DNA of 64,000 nucleotides from CBDFKF01 sp965248765 (GTDB lineage: Bacteria > Pseudomonadota > Alphaproteobacteria > VGEJ01). The translations under genes and the position numbers were made by a program. The notes under the pieces were generated by a model, which ran no database searches, had not been told where the DNA came from, and worked only from the letters and a program-made list of their open reading frames with translations. The DNA is taken from positions 248,001 to 312,000 of the forward strand of contig CBDFKF010000002.1 in the NCBI GenBank assembly GCA_965248765.1, written 5' to 3'. Positions 61,807 to 64,000 of this stretch are shown here, in pieces (position 1 is the stretch's first letter; the number at the start of each line of letters is the position of its first letter).

Positions 61807-62976
61807 TCAGTCGGCCGCGACACCGCCATCAACATCGATCAGCCGTACGCCGCGGCGACCGACGGCGAGTGCGACCCGTCCGGCCTTTAGCGCGAGTGCG
61901 TCGTTGCCGAAGATTTCGCGGCGCCAGCCGTTGAGCGCTGGAATATCGGCATCCTCGCTGACGGCAATGCGCTCAAGGTCGCGGGTGTTGGCCAACAGAC
62001 GCTGCGCCACATGCTGTTGCTCTGATCGCAGCTTGAGCAGCACCTTGAGCAACTCTATAAGGGGTGCTGCACCGGCCGGCAGCCTTGTCGGCTTGGCGAT
62101 TTGCGGCAGCTCCGCCTCCGGCGCATCGAGCCCCGCGGCGACAGCAGCGAGCAGGGCACCGCCGAACTCGCCCGCGGCGAAGCTCTTGTTGAGGCCACGG
62201 ACCCGCGCGAGTTCCGCTGGAGTCCCCGGCCGGTGCGCGGCGATCTCGAGCAGCGCTTCGTCGCGGATGACACGGTTTCGCGGAACATCCCGGGCCTGCG
62301 CTTCACGCTCTCGCCAGGCGGCGACCTCGCGTAGCACGGCCAGCAGGCGCCGGGTTGTCGAGCGCACTTTGATGCGCTGCCAGGCTTCGCGCGGATCAAA
62401 GCGATAAAGAGCGGGGTCACACAACGCCGCCACCTCCTCGTCCAGCCAACGCTGCCTCCCCGTTTCGTCGAGGCGAGCCGCGAGCTTTTCGTAGACGGTG
62501 CAGAGGTGGACGACATCGTCGAGCGCGTAGCGGATTTGCCGGTCGGTTAGCGGCCGGCGCGCCCAATCGGTGAAGCGCGAGACCTTGTCAACCGGCGCTC
62601 GCGCGAGCTTTGAGGCCAGCGTCTCGTACGAGGCAGCCTCGCCGAAGCCGCACACCATCGCGGCGATCTGGGTATCGAACAACGGCGCCGGCACGTGGCC
62701 GCTGAGGCGGACAAAGATCTCGATGTCCTGGCGGGCCGCGTGAAAGACCTTGAGGACACTGGTATCCGCCAACAGCTCGAGTAGCGGCTGGAAATCGATC
62801 GTCGGCTCCAGCGCATCGATGGCGATGGCTTCACCGTCGCCGGCTATTTGCACTAAGCACGGCTGGGGCCAGTATGTCCGTTCGCGGATGAACTCGGTGT
62901 CGATGGCCACGTAGGGCAGGCGGCGGAAGCGGCTACAGGCCTCGGCGAGGGCCTCGTTCGAGGTGATGACGGTCAT
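61807..62976 (-). CDS. rnd: ribonuclease D
   Basis: 389 residues from the ATG at 62976; the longer open frame has no better start. DEDD exonuclease motifs: VAIDTEFIRERTYWPQPCLV, KVFHAARQDIEIFVRLSGHV and QIRYALDDVVHLCTVYEKLA; then two HRDC-like helical regions (RNRVIRDEALLEIAAHRPGT). It trims the 3' ends of tRNA and other stable RNAs. It is convergent with ppx and divergent from aspS. Confidence 0.95.
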   Translation of the reverse strand: MTVITSNEALAEACSRFRRLPYVAIDTEFIRERTYWPQPCLVQIAGDGEAIAIDALEPTIDFQPLLELLADTSVLKVFHAARQDIEIFVRLSGHVPAPLFDTQIAAMVCGFGEAASYETLASKLARAPVDKVSRFTDWARRPLTDRQIRYALDDVVHLCTVYEKLAARLDETGRQRWLDEEVAALCDPALYRFDPREAWQRIKVRSTTRRLLAVLREVAAWREREAQARDVPRNRVIRDEALLEIAAHRPGTPAELARVRGLNKSFAAGEFGGALLAAVAAGLDAPEAELPQIAKPTRLPAGAAPLIELLKVLLKLRSEQQHVAQRLLANTRDLERIAVSEDADIPALNGWRREIFGNDALALKAGRVALAVGRRGVRLIDVDGGVAAD

Positions 62977-63128
62977 GGCCGCGGTGCTATACACGATCCT
63001 GGCACCGCCGTCTTGCCGGCTGGCGGCCGGCGTTTGGCGGCGCGTGGGGTAGGCCAGCCCGACGCGGTTCCCGGCGCCGGGGCACGATCTTGACATGACC
63101 GCGCTTCCATGGCCTTTCTCCGCCGGCC

Positions 63129-64000
63129 ATGCACGTTTATCGCACCCACACCTGCGGGGCGCTGCGCGACGCCGATGTGGGGGAAACGGTGCGTTTGTCC
63201 GGCTGGGTGCATCGCAAACGCGATCACGGCCACCTCTTGTTTCTCGACCTGCGCGATGACGACGGCCTCACGCAATGCGTGGTAGAGCCGGACTCCGAGC
63301 ACTTCACCACGGTCGAGGGGATAGCGCCCGAGAGCGTCGTGACGGTGACCGGCGCGGTGGTGGCGCGAACGGCCGATACCGTCAATCCGAACATTCCGAC
63401 CGGCACGGTCGAGGTGCGTATCCGCGACTTCGGGGTGCAGTCGGAGGCCGCGGAGCTGCCGCTGCCGGTCTTCGGCGAGCAGGAATACCCGGAAGAGATT
63501 CGCCTCAAGCACCGCTTCATCGACCTGCGGCGCGAACGGCTGCATCGCAACATCAAGCTGCGCTCGGCGATCATCGATAGCATCCGCCGGCGCATGATCG
63601 CGCAGGGGTTCACCGAGTTTCAAACGCCGATCCTGACAGCGAGCTCGCCCGAGGGCGCCCGCGACTTTCTGGTGCCGAGCCGCCTCCATCCTGGCAAGTT
63701 CTATGCCCTGCCGCAGGCGCCGCAGCAGTTCAAGCAGCTCTACATGGTGGCGGGCTTCGATCGCTATTTCCAGATCGCGCCGTGTTTTCGCGATGAGGAT
63801 GCGCGCGCCGATCGCTCGCCGGGCGAGTTCTACCAGCTCGACGTCGAGATGTCGTTCGTCCAGCAAGACGACGTGCTCGGCGCCATCGAGCCGGTGATAC
63901 ACGGCGTGTTCGACGAGTTCGCCGGCGAACGGACGGTGACCGCGGCGCCGTTCCCGCTGTTGGCCTACGCCCAGGCCCTGCTGCGCTACGGCACCGACAA
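63129..64000 (+). CDS. aspS: aspartyl-tRNA synthetase (3' end outside the window)
   Basis: Starts ATG at 63129, 290 full codons visible, no stop before the window edge. MHVYRTHTCGALRDADVGET, VRLSGWVHRKRDHGHLLFLD (OB-fold anticodon-binding domain), then LKHRFIDLRRERLHRNIKLR, ILTASSPEGARDFLVPSRLH, YALPQAPQQFKQLYMVAGFD and class II motif 2 APCFRDEDARADRSPGEFYQ, LDVEMSFVQQDDVLG. It charges tRNA-Asp (in many alphaproteobacteria also tRNA-Asn). Complete enzymes have about 600 residues. Confidence 0.96.
   Translation, partial: MHVYRTHTCGALRDADVGETVRLSGWVHRKRDHGHLLFLDLRDDDGLTQCVVEPDSEHFTTVEGIAPESVVTVTGAVVARTADTVNPNIPTGTVEVRIRDFGVQSEAAELPLPVFGEQEYPEEIRLKHRFIDLRRERLHRNIKLRSAIIDSIRRRMIAQGFTEFQTPILTASSPEGARDFLVPSRLHPGKFYALPQAPQQFKQLYMVAGFDRYFQIAPCFRDEDARADRSPGEFYQLDVEMSFVQQDDVLGAIEPVIHGVFDEFAGERTVTAAPFPLLAYAQALLRYGTD

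Overview
The window is GC-rich, densely coding DNA from an alphaproteobacterium. The best fit is an uncultured Rhodospirillales-like lineage. Evidence is the order DUF2066 - CDP-alcohol phosphatidyltransferase - PerM-type permease - hdaA ... ppk - ppx - rnd - aspS, the lptG-lptD-surA-pdxA-rsmA run facing gmk/yicC, and an HdaA-type short DnaA homologue. No tRNA, rRNA or CRISPR array was seen.

Layout. (1) 0.1-33 kb is an accessory catabolic region. It holds MalFG-type sugar ABC permeases in two inverted copies around one solute-binding protein, a second solute-binding protein, a D-apionate-lactonase-like protein, a fold-type III PLP enzyme, two phytanoyl-CoA-dioxygenase-like enzymes and two 534-residue GMC oxidoreductases. 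One of the latter sits near a gluconate-dehydrogenase subunit-3 homologue. A long minus-strand cluster (24.7 to 17.2 kb) encodes two HpcH/HpaI aldolases, a D-2-hydroxyacid dehydrogenase, an alpha/beta hydrolase, a cupin, an amidase, an M24 peptidase-like protein, an amidohydrolase and a dioxygenase. (2) 33.3-37 kb is an Mla-type lipid transport operon (mlaE-mlaF-mlaD-auxiliary lipoprotein). (3) 37-53.4 kb is housekeeping: yicC, gmk, rsmA, pdxA, surA, lptD, lptG, pepA, holC, ndk, purN, a DUF2066 protein, a CDP-alcohol phosphatidyltransferase, a PerM permease, hdaA, an SDR and a DUF2147 protein. (4) 53.4-58.1 kb is a scar of transposon remnants between hdaA/SDR/DUF2147 and ppk: a nonsense-riddled IS21 istA, a second IS21 copy with an internally deleted istA but intact istB, tandem repeats, and a frameshifted pentapeptide-repeat gene. 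(5) 58.1-64 kb is ppk, ppx, rnd and the first two thirds of aspS.

The strongest pattern is gene decay that spares the housekeeping genes. I can reconstruct single-base frameshifts in a PLP enzyme (about 1526), a phage-tail-like gene (C7 run, 15957-15963), a dioxygenase (about 17080), an adenylate cyclase (T5 run, 25229-25233) and a pentapeptide-repeat gene (A5 run, 57492-57496). ilvA has a frameshift, a deleted glycine loop and a nonsense codon. No comparable break is visible in the roughly 16 kb of housekeeping genes at 37-53.4 kb or in ppk-ppx-rnd-aspS. Two genes expected from synteny, lptF and purM, are missing from their usual places.

No clearly new multi-gene system stands out. The best leads are four 19-bp tandem repeats directly upstream of ppk, the in-frame core-deleted IstA next to an intact IstB, the Cys-x5-Cys-x3-Cys pattern in both GMC oxidoreductases, and the broken ilvA. 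Many starts were moved downstream of the longest open frame, where a ribosome binding site or a paralogue supported it.
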